This document shows, piece after piece, positions 32,561 to 45,686 of a DNA stretch of 64,000 bases. A program made the position numbers and the translations under genes. The DNA comes from Adiantum capillus-veneris (Eukaryota; Streptophyta; Polypodiopsida; Polypodiales; Pteridaceae), in assembly GCA_014529385.2 (NCBI GenBank), contig CM043950.1:66296935-66360934 (forward strand), in the 5' to 3' direction. The notes under the pieces are model-generated. The model did no database searches. It was not told where the DNA came from and worked only from the letters and a program-made list of their open reading frames with translations. Each line of letters opens with the position of its first letter. Position 1 is the first letter of the stretch.

Positions 32561-34375
32561 TGACCATCTAGCTTCCTAAAATGGAAAGCTAGGTACCATA
32601 AGAAAAGAGTAGTTGTCTAAACTCGATAGAAGTAGTTCAATTTTTGGTATTGAAGAGTATTTTTAAAGTTTTCAATTTCAAGTTTGTTTGCAAATACTGG
32701 ATGGGGGAGATAGGGGATAACTTCGCGGAATTGATCTCCGTGTTGTTTGAATCGAAAACTCTACAAGCTTCCATGGAGATGTCCCATGGACGGCAAAGGA
32801 TTGCAAAAACCTGGGAATCGACAAAACGGGGGTTGAACTTAAAAAGTTTGCATTTTCGAAGAGACGTTAACCATCAAATGCCTATGGTAAAAACTCGCTT
32901 GTATTTTCCAAATAAACTTGGCTGGTAGATAATTAATGAAAGTAGGAATTAAGGTTGATAAATGAATGAACTTGGAAATTATCAACTAGGAGTTAAAAAG
33001 GAATCTCGAGAGGTGATAGGGATAGCCCATTGCAAAACATAGATTTAACTAGGAGTTTTGAAAATTGTCTGGAAATGACCGGGAACCAAGATGGATCTTC
33101 TTGGAGTCAATTTGATTGAAAGGCCGGCCCATTGAGAGGATTCTCTTGGGGAACTTGTTGGAGATTGGCCCTTTTCGGCTAGGACGGCGTAATCGGCAAG
33201 TTGTTATACCTAGGTCATTCATGTCCGAGGGATAAGGGATGAATGGGTTTGGTTTATTTTTGCCCGGTCGAGTGAAGTACCCGCGGTATCTTATTGGAAA
33301 TCGTCCATAATCCGGGTATGTCATGATGCCAATAGTTGGATGAGAAAGTTATACTCAGGAAGGATGATGTGAATTTTATTAAGGAAATTTGTTCGACTTG
33401 GTTGCTTAAAAAGGAAATGGAAAGGTTAGGAATATAGGGGCTATCCTGTGCATCTGTCACCAGATGGTGCTATACCTCTCAAAATAAAATGCTTAGGAAG
33501 GAATGATTAAATTACTTGATGAGCCTTTCCTAAACACTTAATTCTGGGAAATATTGGGAAGGTGATGCCATTTTGATGGCTTGTAACCGATTATCTTGGC
33601 TTGAATGGGGAGGTAAGATGAATTGGTTGAAACTAAATGTGTTGCATGATTAGTTAGAAAACTAGTTACAAGCTAATTATAGCAGATAAAGGAAACGAAA
33701 TGAATTAAAAATTTCTAAATAAAGATCTGGTGGGAACAACCAGATGAATTTTCCTGAACGAGGGTATGCAACAGATTGCATGCTGCTTGTTGTTTGATGA
33801 TGTCTGATAGACTACTGTCTTCCTGATTTTGTAGTAGTTAAGTACTACCTCAGGAAGGGATTTTCATGAAATGGTTCGGTGGGTGGGCGGATACGGAGGG
33901 TCAGATGGCCGGATGCTGACTTAAAAATTTTATGTTAAACGCTAGGACTACGTGGGATAAAAATGGGTAATCAGGGACGAGCGAGACCAGGTAGGATTGC
34001 AAGATCCCTCTTCTTAGGGGAAAGTGATAACTGTCGTGCGTGCTTGTCAGGAAAAAGGGGTTATCTCCATGAACCAAGGGAGAACAAGAAAGCAAGAGCA
34101 GATCCTCAAGTTAAAGATCAAGAATCAAGACTAAGGACCACGATTTTGGGCGTGGAAAGCTGTCAAGGACAGATTGATTATGAGAATCGGATAGAATCAT
34201 TGAATGAAAGGATGTACCCCCTTGGGTTGGCATTCGAGATAAGCCGAAGTCCTGTCTGAGTGTCGGTCCCAAGTGGAAGGGATACCTGCAGATAGATCTA
34301 CGTCATTCCTTGGGACGATCTCGAGGACTGAGCGAGGTGAGTAGGGTCGAGTCTGGATATGGCCCTCACAAAGTG

Positions 34376-34915
34376 TTTTGTGTTGTAATATGTCTTGAAG
34401 CATAAGTAATGGTCTAGTTACTGATATAGAAATATTTGGCGCAAACGTTTGCTGATTTACACCGACTGCATCTATGGGATGCAATATGGAATGAGTAGAA
34501 TGTGAACATCAAGTGCATGAAGGCATTGGATATAGAGTCTTCCAAAAAGAGTGCGCATCATCCAAGACACAGCCGCTACATCATCTGCACAATCAGATGG
34601 TACAGGGACGGGGCCAATTATGCACACTGTTTACAACTCCATGTGCATGCATCTCATCAGTATTCCACACGAGACATTAAATTAAGGACAATCGATTGGT
34701 TCAGGGGCCTTTGGTAAAGTAAAAGAGTACAAAATATGAGGCATTTCTTTTCTTCCTAAGCTAATAACATATTGTGATAATTTGAGAAAGGGAAACAGCA
34801 GCTTCAACTTCAAGAGCTTTCAAACACAAGGGTTGCAAGAGGTAGCTCCTAGTGTGCTTCAAAATCTATTCCAAGATGAAAACTAGTTGTAATCTAATAC
34901 TAATATGAAACTCTT
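34376..34915. other. Element A internal DNA and hAT flank, non-coding
   Basis: No coding recognised. It begins right after the B target duplication and runs to the 3' end of the hAT relic. Confidence 0.4.
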
Positions 34916-36700
34916 TTAAAAATTCAATGAAAATGTTTCTTGATCTTTATTTTCATCATTTTCCAAGATTCTTTCATCTATGTCTACTTTGTTGAATGCT
35001 TGATTGAGCTCGTCTGAGTCAATATCGAGATTTTCCTCTAGCTCAAGGCTTGTGCACATCACAGATCCAAGGCCAAAGTGTTTGTCTTCTACATCATCAC
35101 AATTGTACATCCATCTGCACATATCTTCTTCGTATTCTTTGCTTTCAATGTGTTGTAGAATTTTTTTCATTGCAATACATGTAAACAAGTTTTTCTACTC
35201 AATCTACAAGAACTCGGTTGCGAGTAGTACTGTGAATATATTTGTTCATATTCCAATTTCTTTTTGAGCTTGAATTTGAAGAACACTGCCTTAAAACCTT
35301 CATTGCAAGGTTACGCAACCAAGCATAGTGTTCTCCACCATTTCCATGCAGGCTTCTCTTTTGCCATTTGTTGAACAAGGGAGTTTGAAAACACACCTTC
35401 TTTCAATCGAAAGGAGGACATTTCTTTTATGCATCTTACACGATCATCAACATTGGCATAAAATTATTTACCACTTTGTAAAAATCATGAACCACTTCAA
35501 CATTGGACATCAAGTCCATATTCCAGTATTCAGGATCTAGCATGTAAGAAGCACTGTGTAATGGTGTATGCGCTCCAATCCATCTAGCATGAAAGTACTT
35601 CAAGAGGACTTTTCTTTGTCAACGAGAGAATGGAACACGCCAATTCTTTTCCACCACTAAATGCTCTAATTTTTTAGGACACTCTAAACTTCTTTGGATA
35701 GTCCACCATTGCATCCTTACTTTTTTGAGATTGGGCGCCCTCTGGTCAAGATTGCATATGGCATATATAAGAGGCATGTTTACATGATACGCATCCATCA
35801 CACTACACCAAGTTCTTTTTGTAAGCGTTGTCCTCAAGACTTTGATTTTCTCTTTCATTTTTCCGTTTTGAGTGCTCTCTCAATCATGAAATGCCATACA
35901 TGTAAATGTAGTTATGACTACATCTTTGTTTCAAAGAACAAACTCAAAAGTGCAGAAGTAAGTGCAAATTCTAGTCTCTAAAGGTAGTTTTAACATACCT
36001 GACATCATGCAAGGTTAAAAAATGTCTTATACTCTCTGTCTTTTGAGCATAAATCTTACAAGCTAGTAAGCAGTATCGACAATAGAGGCAAACTACTTGG
36101 TATCGTCACTTTTATACCAATATTTTAATACAAGATTAAAACCATGTGCATTGCAACCATAAGGAAAAACATGCAGGTATCGTTGCTTCAAGATCTTGTC
36201 AACATTCTTCTAGTTCTTTGCATTGTCCATCACAATTTGGACTACATGTTTGGTACCTACTTTCTCTATCATAGAGGCAATTACATCAGCAATATAAATC
36301 ATAGACTTAATTGAACCATGTGAATCCACAGCACGAACGAATGTTTTGCCTTTAGATGAAACAATCACTAAATAAATTAGTGGTTTCCTTTGTACATTGG
36401 ACTAGCCGTCGCTGACTGTAGTACATCTAGAAAGCTCTATATTGCTAACAATTACCCTTAGCACACGCTCCTTTACTTGAGCATAGCATTTATCCAATAG
36501 ATCCTTTTGCATAGCATGGTACGTGGGCGGTGAAAACTTTGGTCCAAACTCGCCAATTTTCTTCCATGCTCACTGTCACCATCATCATAGCACTCCTTGA
36601 AAAGTAAATCGCTTCAGCAAGAGCAAGTTGTGCATCATCAAGTAGACCATTTCTTGCAATGAAGTTTGACGCATAGACACCTTTTCCAGTTCAAAATGAT
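34916..36700 (-). pseudogene. hAT transposase relic, DUF659 type
   Basis: Minus-strand frames, read right to left, give PPTYHAMQKDLLDKCYAQV (about 36520-36465), then the DUF659 core: TTVSDGQSNVQRKPLIYLVI and KGKTFVRAVDSHGSIKS (about 36420-36310), VVQIVMDNAKN (about 36240-36205) and YPYGCNAHGFNLVL-like text (about 36165-36120). A C-terminal dimerisation block follows: LAMKVLRQCSSNSSSKRNWN and YIHSTTRNRVLVD (about 35300-35200), then an acidic tail. Many stops. The BED zinc finger expected at the N-terminus is missing, cut off where copia C2 begins at about 36740. hAT transposases catalyse cut-and-paste transposition; this copy is dead. Confidence 0.8.
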
Positions 36701-36739
36701 GCTTTGATGAAGATGCACTCAATAGATTGCTTCTTGCTA

Positions 36740-36876
36740 GCATTGTATGTACGCCCATCACTCTAGGGCTATCTATCTTTTCATTGCACACTAAGTAAAA
36801 ACTCTCTATTGTGTGCCTTGAGCTTCCTTCGTCTTCTCCAAGCTGTGTGCGCTTTCTTGCAACCCTAATTCCAAAA
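36740..36876 (+). repeat. C2 5' LTR, 5'-truncated
   Basis: Aligns with the last 137 bp of the C1 LTR from GCATTGTAT to the CCCTAATTCC end. The U3 part is missing, replaced by hAT sequence. Confidence 0.88.
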
Positions 36877-38416
36877 ATTGGTTTCAGAGTAGGTTGTGTC
36901 CTCCCGGGCTTAGTCTCTAGCAGCTCCAACACACACCTGCTTACTTCCTCCAATTTCTGTGAGCTTTGGTGAGTGTTCGTAGGTCGTCAAAAATTTTGAG
37001 AAAGCTAGTATAGCTAGGTCTGCTCAGATTTTTTATTTGGGCTCATTTCTACTACAGGCAGTACTACACGTGCTATTTTGTCATTTTGTGCAAAATTTTT
37101 GTCAGTGTCGTTTTTTGCATAACAGGTCCCTTACAGTCTTCTACGGTTTGTTCTGTACAACAAGTATTGTTCCCGCTTCATTTCTCCTCTTTTGGATAGT
37201 TTTCACAGCAGGTGCAGCATTTACCATGGCTGACAACAACACAAATGTGTTCAAGATGTTTGCTGATGAGGATAGATTGGATGGGGACAATTACCCTATG
37301 TGAGCTTACATGATGCAACATGTAATTGTGTCAAAGGGCATTTCGAATATTGTGTAGGGCATTGATGTACGTCCTAGTTCTGAGGATGTTGTAGGTCTTG
37401 CTACAAGGATTGTTGCTGTTAGAGTTGTTTTGACTATGGTAGAACAAGCTCGTTGGGATGTAAAGGATGTGAAGGCTCATGTGTTGATTGCGTTGTCTAT
37501 AAAGTGCACCATTACTCCTCATATTTGTTCAACAAAACCTACAAAATTTGGCTGGTCTTTATGCAAGCCGCAATGCTGCAAAAATTGCATTGCTGCGTAA
37601 AGAGCTGGAGTCGAATATTATGCATGAGGAAGATGATATGGACACTTTCCTTGCTGGTGTCAAGGATATCGATGAACAACTTATTTTTGCAAGTGAAGTC
37701 ATTTCAGATAGCTCCCTTTTGCAGATTGTTCTTGATGCTTTGCCAGACTCTTACCAGACTTTTGCTAGTACTTGGAGACTTATGACCCAAGGAAATCCTG
37801 AATTTGTCGAGTTTGATGCATTATGTACATTGCTATTGCAAGAGTCACTTTCAAAAAAAATAGGACTAGACAGCATGCAGTTGAATAGGATTTTATTGCT
37901 TCTCAAAGAAAGGGTGGTAATAGCAATGCAGCCACTTCTTATGGTTCTTCTACGAGTGGAAAATCACATGTTCCTAATGCTTCTGCTGGCAACAATTCGT
38001 CTGGAAATTCTGGTGATAAGGGCAAAAAGAAGATGCGTTGCAAATATTGTAAAGCTAATTCATTATTACTTGATCAAATAGTGTCCTAAGTTGAAGGCAA
38101 AAGAGGCAAAGAAGAAAGAGGGTGGTTCCATGCAAATGTTGGTTCTACTACAAATGCAACTATTGTTGAGTCTTCTGTGAAAGAAGACTCGATGCTGATG
38201 TTGATGCAGAATGGGCTTTTAGTGCAGAGTGTAGCTATAATCCTACTGTCCTTAATGCATGCATGTCAGTTCTTGCACATTCACATGTGTGGTATTTTGA
38301 TAGTGGTGCTACAAAGCACATTACCTCACATGGTCATTTGTTCAACTCTCTCAAGTCTGTCCCTCATGGAAATTTAGTCACTTGTGCCAACAATGCCTCT
38401 TATCTAGTTCAGGGAG

Positions 38417-38879
38417 CATTAGGAAGAGAATGGGGTCTAGAAGGGCCTCTTTATTTGGTAGTTTAAGGAAGTCAAATATCTAGTATTAAGAAAGCAATCA
38501 AAGGAGAGCTTTTTAATTCAAACAATCAAAACAGCTAGTTTATTTGAACTCAAATTTTCCCCCCAAAATGAAATTTAAAATCTAGCAGGCAAAACTATAT
38601 CAAATAGCATATCCACAGAAAGAGCTCGTCATGTAGATTATAGATCTATAATCTTCGCTCAAATCAGAAATCGTATGTAGGAGTTATGGAAGGTCAAAAA
38701 TCATAAAATTGTCCCCTCCTTTTTTGGGGTAAAAGTGCATTTTTTTACCATTCTTACACCTCTCTTACACACCCACCATTCTTGCACACATGGCATGCAC
38801 TTTTTTGTCTAAATGTTAATCACCTCCATAATCTCATGGCAATAAAGAGGCCCTCCTAGACCTCATGCTCTTCCTAATG
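38417..38879. mobile_element. MITE inserted in C2, 39 bp terminal inverted repeats
   Basis: The ends are inverted copies: CATTAGGAAGAGAATGGGGT... (38417 on) and the complement of ...CATGCTCTTCCTAATG (to 38879), with about 35 of 39 positions matching through AGGGCCTCTTTATT. Removing it joins TTCAGGGAG to TTGGAAAG, exactly the sequence in C1, so it is an insertion. No target duplication longer than 1 bp is visible. No coding. It could be a non-autonomous TIR transposon or a foldback element. Confidence 0.85.
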
Positions 38880-39000
38880 ATTGGAAAGATTGTGCTTATT
38901 GCTGCAAATGCTACTTCTTTTACACTTGTTAATGTACTTTATGTACCTGGGATCAAGAAGAATCTTTTGTTTGTATCTGCACTTGTTAGACTTGGACTTG

Positions 39001-39516
39001 TAGTCAAATTTGTGGATGACAGATGTACAATTCATGATCTCAGTTTTGGTGATGAAATTGTTGCATCTGACCTTTTGTGCGATGGGATGTATAAGCTCAC
39101 TTTGTATGACAAGTGTGGACAAAATTTTGCAAATGCAGTTGCAGATTCAAAGGCTGTTTCAAATGCAAAATTGTGGCATGCACATTTTGGGCATCTAAAT
39201 TTTGCCAATTTGCTACGTGTGCATAAATTTGATATGGTTGCTTCTTTGCCACCTCTTGTAGTCAAATTTGTGGATGACAGATGTACAATTCATGATCTCA
39301 GTTTTGGTGATGAAATTGTTGCATCTGACCTTTTGTGCGATGGGATGTATAAGCTCACTTTGTATGACAAGTGTGGACAAAATTTTGCAAATGCAGTTGC
39401 AGATTCAAAGGCTGTTTCAGATGCAAAATTGTGGCATGCACATTTTGGGCATCTAAATTTTGCCAATTTGCTACGTTTGCATAAATTTGATATGGTTGCT
39501 TCTTTGCCACCTCTTG
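39001..39516 (+). repeat. 258 bp in-frame tandem duplication in C2 integrase finger
   Basis: 39001-39258 and 39259-39516 are nearly identical (differences at a few sites, for example AATGCA/GATGCA and CGTGTG/CGTTTG). The unit is 86 codons and covers VVKFVDDRC to ASLPPL, including the HH half of the integrase finger. C1 has a single copy. Confidence 0.95.
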
Positions 39517-42291
39517 AAACACCTGTCAAACATGTTTGTGAAGGCTATATTTTGGGTAAAATGCAGCGTGCTAAGTTTTCAAAGGATGGGTTAGTTCGTG
39601 CTACATGCAGATTGCAACTTGTGCATAGTGATGTTTGTGGGCCTATGCAAACTCCATCCTTGGGAAATTACTTATTCTTCGTGAATTTTATTGATGACTA
39701 CTTCAGGCATGCATGGGTATATCCGTTGAAATCTAAGTCCGAAGTGTTCATGTAAATCAAGCAATTTCTTGCTATGGTTGAAAATGTCTTGAAATGTACT
39801 ATGGGCACCCTCCATTCCGATCGTGGATGGGAGTATATGTCTCATGAATTCAATGCATTTTTGGCTAGTTGTGGGATAAAGCACCAATGTACAGTGCCAT
39901 ATACGCCTTAGCAAAATGGTGTTGCTGAGAGGAAAAACAGATCTCTTATGGAAATGGCAAGATGTATGGTCAAGAGTCAAGCTTTGCCACATTCATTTTG
40001 GCTCGAGGCTGTCATGTGTGTCACTTATGTACTCAACAGGTGTCCTACAAATGCGTTGCAATCTATGCCTCCATATGAATCATGGCATGTTAGAAAGCCA
40101 TCTATTGAGTACATGTGTGTCTTTGGTTGTTTAGCTTATGGTTTAGTGCCACAAGCATAGTGCAAAAAATTGCATGATAAGGCTGTCAAATGTATTTTTG
40201 TTGGTCACAGTGTTGAAAGCAAAGGTTACAGGTTGTATCATCCACAAACAAAGTGTATTTTGGTTTCAAGGGATGTTGTGTTTGTGGAAGATTTTGTTCA
40301 GCCCTTACTGTCGTGTACTAGAAATAGTAATGTAAGCTCGCATGACATTTATGACACTTTGTTTCTTCTTTTCAGTGGTGGAAGTACGAATGTAAATTCC
40401 AATGAGGAAAATGTACGGCCTATGGGAGTTCTGAAAATGTTACAGATCAGCCTATTACCGATGCACATGATATACTTAATGAGGAAAGGGTTGAAAATGA
40501 GTAGGCTAGAGGTATGCCAAAATAGCTAGTGCACACTTTGCGTGACAGTAAATTGGATGCACCTTTGTGTAGTCATACTCGTTCAGGTTCTTGCCATGCA
40601 TCTTATGCATCAGATTGTTATGCTTTGGCTGTGAATAGCCTACATGATGTTTAGGAACCTCTGTCTTTTGATGCACAGAATTCAAAAATTCGATGGCTGC
40701 CATGCAATCAAAATATGATGCACTTATAGAAAATGACACATGGACTTTATGTGATTTGCCTCCTGGAAAAACTCCCATTGGTACAAAGTGGGTTTACAAG
40801 TTGAAATGCAAGTCGGATGGTGAGGTTGATCGCCATAAGGCTTGACTTGTTGCAAAAGGCTATGCGCAGCAAAAAGGCATAGATTATGAAGAAACTTTTG
40901 CTCCCACTTGTCGTATGACTATTGTTTGTTTTCTATGTGCATTGGCAGCTCATTTTGGTTGGGATGTACATCAATCAAACATTGTTACTGCTTTCTTGAA
41001 TGGTGGCATATTTAAGGAAGTTTATGTAACGCAGCCTCGCGGTTTTGTCAAGAAAGGCCAAGAGGGCAAAGTGTGCATATGTAAGAAGGCTTTGTATGGG
41101 TTGAAGCAATCTCCTCATGCGTGGTATGAGAAATCTGACACTCATTTGGTCAAACGAGGCTTTTGTAACAGCCCAACAAAAAGCACATTGTATGTCAAGC
41201 GTGAGGGCAATGTACTTCTCATTGCTGTTCTTTATGAGGATGATTTGTTGATCACTGGTCCCAATGAGGCATATATTGCTGAATTTAAGGCTGATTTGAA
41301 TGCTACTTTCAAGATGAAATATTTGGGATTGTTGCCTCATTACTTGGGTATACAGTTTAAGCAGTGTGATGGTGGTATTGCCTTGTGTCAAAAAAAGTTA
41401 CATCGAGACATTGCTATGCAAGTTTGGACTTGAGGATTGCAAACCTATTGCCACTCCCATGGAAATAGATTTGAAGTTAAGTCTACATGATGCTGGTGAT
41501 CCTGTTGATGTCACTCTTTACCAAACTAATGTTGTCTGCCTCATTCATGTATGCAACACAAGGCCAGATATTGAGTTTGCAATCTCACAGGTCAGCAGAT
41601 TTATGCATCGCCTAGGGTCTAAGCATTGGTAGGTTGTCCAAAGGATTTCCACTACTTGAGTGGCATTTCACATCTTGGCTTGTTTTATCCCAAGAGGGGA
41701 TCATTGCCGCCAGACTTACATGCTTTTTCAGACTCACATTTGGCTGGTTGTTTTGATACGCGAGTGTCCACCATTGTTTTTTGTTTCATGCTTGGCAATT
41801 CATGTATATCATGGTTGAGCAAGAAGCAACCTATTGTGGCCACTTCGAGTTGTGAGGCTGAGTACAGAGCAGTCTTCACAGCTACGGTTGAGTGTGTATG
41901 GCTCAAACGCCTTATGGCTTATTTGAGTGTGTATGGCTCAAACGCCTTATGGCTTATTTGAATGTTGGACAGGACATTGCCAACACTATCTACATCGACT
42001 GTATTGGCAGTTGTGAGGAACCCAGTTTTTCATGCTCGCACAAAGCACATTGAGGTGTATTACCACTATGTCAGGGAGAGGCTCTCAGCATGAGAGATCA
42101 ACTTGGCTTATGTACCAATACAGGACAACCTTGTAGATCTTTTCACAAAGGCATTGTCTCATGAGAATTTGAAGCTTTCCTCAAAGCTTTGGGCTTACTC
42201 CCCTTTGTGGACTGATCATGTCCTCAAGGCATGGCACTTCCCTTTACTCATGTGCCAGCTCTCATTCACCGCATCACTCCAGGGGAGGATT

Positions 42292-42517
42292 TGTTACCAT
42301 ATACATGTGGTGGTGATGTGTGTCAACACACTTAGGAACGTCGTGGCATTTTTTCCCTCTCTAGGAGTTTTTTCCCCCATGCATTGTATATACGCCCATC
42401 ATTCTAGGGCTATCTATCTTTCCATTGCACACTAAGTAAAAACTCTCTATTGTGCGCCTTGAGCTTCCTTCATCTTCTCCAAGATGTGTGTGTTTTCCTG
42501 CAACCCTAATTCCAACA
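42292..42517 (+). repeat. C2 3' LTR
   Basis: 226 bp TGTTACCATA...ATTCCAACA, full-length match to the C1 LTR with scattered substitutions. The preceding CCAGGGGAGGAT is its purine tract. Confidence 0.93.
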
Positions 42518-43118
42518 GAGCTCCATCAAGAATGTCTAAATCTCGGAGGATTTACAGGCAGACCAAGTTTAAGTCGGTCATTGCAAAAGTTGTGTGAATA
42601 TATCTGATGTGATCACAACATACGTGCAAATCATAATCCATATGGAAAAACTGCTCTCTGAGCAATATCTAACATCCATTGTCTCTTAACTATCTCATCA
42701 AGATCAAATTGTGTCTCAGTTAAGGACCATATCGCACATGTGGAAGTGTATGATGCACCACTGGCAATGATAAATATACATCTCCTATACCCTCTATGTC
42801 ACACATTGAACCATCAACAAGTCACACACAACCAAGTCTCCCACTAGAAATAATACTAAACCACTCATGACATAGTGTGATGTGGAAAGTGTCATCACCA
42901 TCTAGTAACCAATGTGGAGAGAGTGTGCTATCTATAGATATATATGCAAGGGGTATACTCGAGACAAGTGTGACATAATTGTCACTGGCATATATCACCA
43001 GTGCAACTACCTCTTTAACCTGTATCAAAGTTGTATATGTGTCTTGCATACATCTTCTCTGCTACCTCATGCATCTGAAGCAATGTTATCTAATCTATCG
43101 TGTGTGACCACAATGACA
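42518..43118. other. Element A internal DNA between C2 and D
   Basis: No coding recognised; ends with ACAT (43119-43122), the left target duplication of D. Confidence 0.4.
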
Positions 43119-43122
43119 ACAT

Positions 43123-43741
43123 TGGATGGGGTGAAAGGGGAGCACACCCAGAAGCCAAACAATTTGCCTCTCTATAGCCCAGGATAATCACTACACCGCA
43201 ATCCACTAGAGCTCCAAAATCCTCAGATGGAACATCTACCGAGGCGACCAAAGTGGCTCATAACTAGCCCCCGGCAAAACTTCGACTGGTCGTATCTTGG
43301 CATCGGAGACTTTGATCGACTATCTGAAAAGACTTACACCCTCTATAAATCAAGCTCTACACACCCATAGCTCCAAACTGGCTCGAACTACCTGGCATCA
43401 CTTGGCCTATCCATCTCGGACTTGCAATCACTTCCAACTTCAAAGCCTCGTATCTTGCACACTCTGGCTCCGTTTGACGAGCCATCTGGACCTGCTCCTT
43501 CAGCACCTCAAGCTCTACATATCAAACCAAAAACCAGCACCTTGAACATTTTTCATCTGCCACCTTTTCAGGCCCTATCTGGAGCCTTTTTGGTCTAGAA
43601 AACCACATAAAGCATACATCCCAGCTGTCACTTGCCTTGCCTAGGCTCTTCCCATCTGCTCTAGCCCTCTGCCATGCATCTATAAGCATACACATCACTG
43701 CATGTGTCCTCTGCTAGGGTCAACACACTTTGGCTGCACCA
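43123..43741 (-). repeat. D 3' LTR with internal deletion
   Basis: 619 bp. It matches the first about 90 bp and the last about 515 bp of the right LTR; the join at about 43212 (CTAGAGC/TCCAAAATCC) marks a deletion of about 1.35 kb. Confidence 0.88.
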
Positions 43742-43749
43742 TCATTGCC

Positions 43750-44820
43750 CAACCCCCTTGTTGAACATTCATGCTCAACCAAAAAACACTTTTATTCTTA
43801 TACCAATTGCAAAAATTGGCACAAACACTATCCAAAACTGTGAGCAAACCACAAAAAGCCTACCATATGTACACTATTGTCAAAATTCATGTGGGTTGAC
43901 CCACCCCTTGCACCACATGATTTCCACGTGGATCAAAAACCAGGCACTAACTCCTTCCATCCATCTGTAGCACCCTCCAATAGTGCTTCGCCCATGTCCG
44001 CAACCATCCATGCACACAATATGCCCAAAACATCTTAGCACTTCTTTGCTTTTTTACTTGCCTCATTAACCCACCTAGCCATGTAAGCATACTACCCATC
44101 CCAACCAATGCATCTGGCCCTGCAATCACATCATTTGCACCAACCAACACTTCTGACCCTCCCTCACAACCATGTAAAGCAGAGTTCCTCTCCATGGAAC
44201 TCTATATCTGGCAGATAACATATCTCACCGATGCACTTACAAGTATACACTTTAACCATGTATTGCATACCTCTTTTGACAGCTTGAACTCACCCTCAAC
44301 ATCTCTTTTCTTCTCCATAGAACATGTATGATGCACTTGACTCTTCACTTGTAGTAGAGGGGTTAACCCTCTCATCACCTGCACCCTGGTCAAAGCTTCA
44401 TCCACAAGCAATCACATCTCTTCATCCATGGCATTCTCAGTATCATCAAAGACCCAATCAGCTTCACTTTCACAACATACCTGATCCAAAAGGCCTGCAT
44501 CTATAGCATCATCATGGCAACCCAAAGGCACCTCTAACTGCTCTTCCCTTTGGTCAACACCTAACAGATCATGAGCATCAAAAATATGCCCAACCCCCTT
44601 GGTTTTTGCTTCATCATCATCCTCCTATCAGCTTGGTAGGCCAGCTTGGCTATCCATAGATTTAGATTTATCCTCCTCTGTAAAGCTTTGAACTTATTGC
44701 ACTGCCACAGCAATTTTCACTCCTACCCTTATCAGCATGGCTGCCAATAGAGCACTGCATATTACCTTTGATAGCATATCCTCTCTCACTTTCTTGGGCA
44801 TTACAACTTGTTCTTCTTCT
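43750..44820 (-). pseudogene. D gag-like ORF, C-terminal part
   Basis: The frame of the D gag continues to the left of chromovirus E on the minus strand as long open stretches (44411-43947, one stop at about 44197, and further stretches to 44820 with stops at about 44700, 44637 and 44413). The composition is acidic (DDTENAMDEEM, EEDKSKSMD). No known domain is recognised. The next block after it is the 3' LTR, so no pol gene exists in this element. Confidence 0.5.
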
Positions 44821-44945
44821 TGTAAGGACATGGGTCCTATGGGCAAGGCCACGGGCATGACCGGACAATGTGTACGCTAGGGGGAGGCTATAAGATAGCA
44901 CGATTGGGTGGAGACTAGCACACGCATTATCACCGCCCTTTTCGC

Positions 44946-44957
44946 TGGTATCCGAGC
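44946..44957 (+). promoter_or_regulatory. Chromovirus E primer binding site (probable)
   Basis: TGGTATCCGAGC, one base off the Met-initiator type TGGTATCAGAGC, placed downstream of the short 5' LTR. Confidence 0.55.
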
Positions 44958-45686
44958 TATTGTTCGAGAAGGGGAAAAGCGGGTTGCATGTGCATGCAAT
45001 GTGTTGCTTTTTTCCCACGATTTGTAGACAGGGACAACAACATCTCCGCTGTGCAGCAAAAGAAGATAGGCACAGAGTTCTGTGCGCAGCACGTGAAGGC
45101 AGACAGCGACAACCGGCCTCTAGAGCCCCACTTACGTCCTCCATAGCGGGCCACCAAGGCAAACCCGATCGGCAACTCTACGACATCAAGGATCCATTGG
45201 CACCGTTGGTTGCGTGCGTGGGAAGGCCCTCTAAACCCTTGCATAGGAGGGTTGAACCCACCCCATGAGGGTAAGAGGCCAACACTCTACCATCCAAGCT
45301 ATTGAGACTTGCTATGTATAACACGGAAAGATAGCATACTTGTGTTGATAAGAAAGCTAGAAGGAAAAGGAACGCTTCAAACTTCAAGGAACTAGTTTCA
45401 CCTTCCTTTTCACTTCTTGGAGGAAGGCAAGTTTTCCTCCAAATTTCCTTTTTCTTCAAGGAGGAAGCTTCACACGTGAAGAAAAGCCTTCACAAAAACA
45501 ACGAGTTTTTGTGAAGAATCAACGAAGGTATTCTTACAACAAACGCGATGTGAAGCACTACAATTTTCGAAAGGCGAGGTTCGCAATGCAGCGCAAATCG
45601 TCGAGCATAAAAAACACAAAGACTTCAAGCTTTACAAGGTACAAGTTGACGTTGTTTTTCTCTCTTTACATTAGTGTGTGTTTACC

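Larger units (their letters stand above)
30560..34370 (+). repeat. Element B, 3' LTR (3811 bp)
   Basis: Partner of 6626-10452 with the same order of parts: minisatellite at 30845-31040, TATA box CTATATAAG at 31048-31056, 159 bp-type tandem array at about 31420-32560, then unique sequence to GGCCCTCACA. It lacks a few short blocks in the tandem array and has scattered substitutions. Followed by TSD AAGTG at 34371-34375. Confidence 0.95.
37226..42205 (+). pseudogene. C2 gag-pol, multiply broken
   Basis: It starts MADNNTNVFKMFADEDRLDG at 37226 and follows the C1 polyprotein: UBN2 gag (DSYQTFASTWRLM), a damaged CCHC knuckle (about 38035), protease WYFDSGATKHITS (about 38290), integrase (VHSDVCGPMQ, about 39627), RT (LYGLKQSPHAWY; the YVDD site reads YEDD at about 41235, so the catalytic motif is changed) and RNase H (SSCEAEYRA). 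Stops and frameshifts occur throughout. It carries a 463 bp MITE (38417-38879), a 258 bp tandem duplication (39001-39516) and a 35 bp duplication (about 41891-41961). Confidence 0.92.
36740..42517 (+). mobile_element. Element C2: old copy of the same copia family as C1
   Basis: Opposite strand to C1 and decayed. The 5' LTR is truncated (36740-36876, about the last 137 of 227 bp), the primer site is mutated to TGGTTTCAGAG (36879-36889), and the 3' LTR is complete (42292-42517). The leader and all of gag-pol are homologous to C1. No target duplication can be given because the left LTR end is lost. It contains a MITE and internal duplications. Confidence 0.93.
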
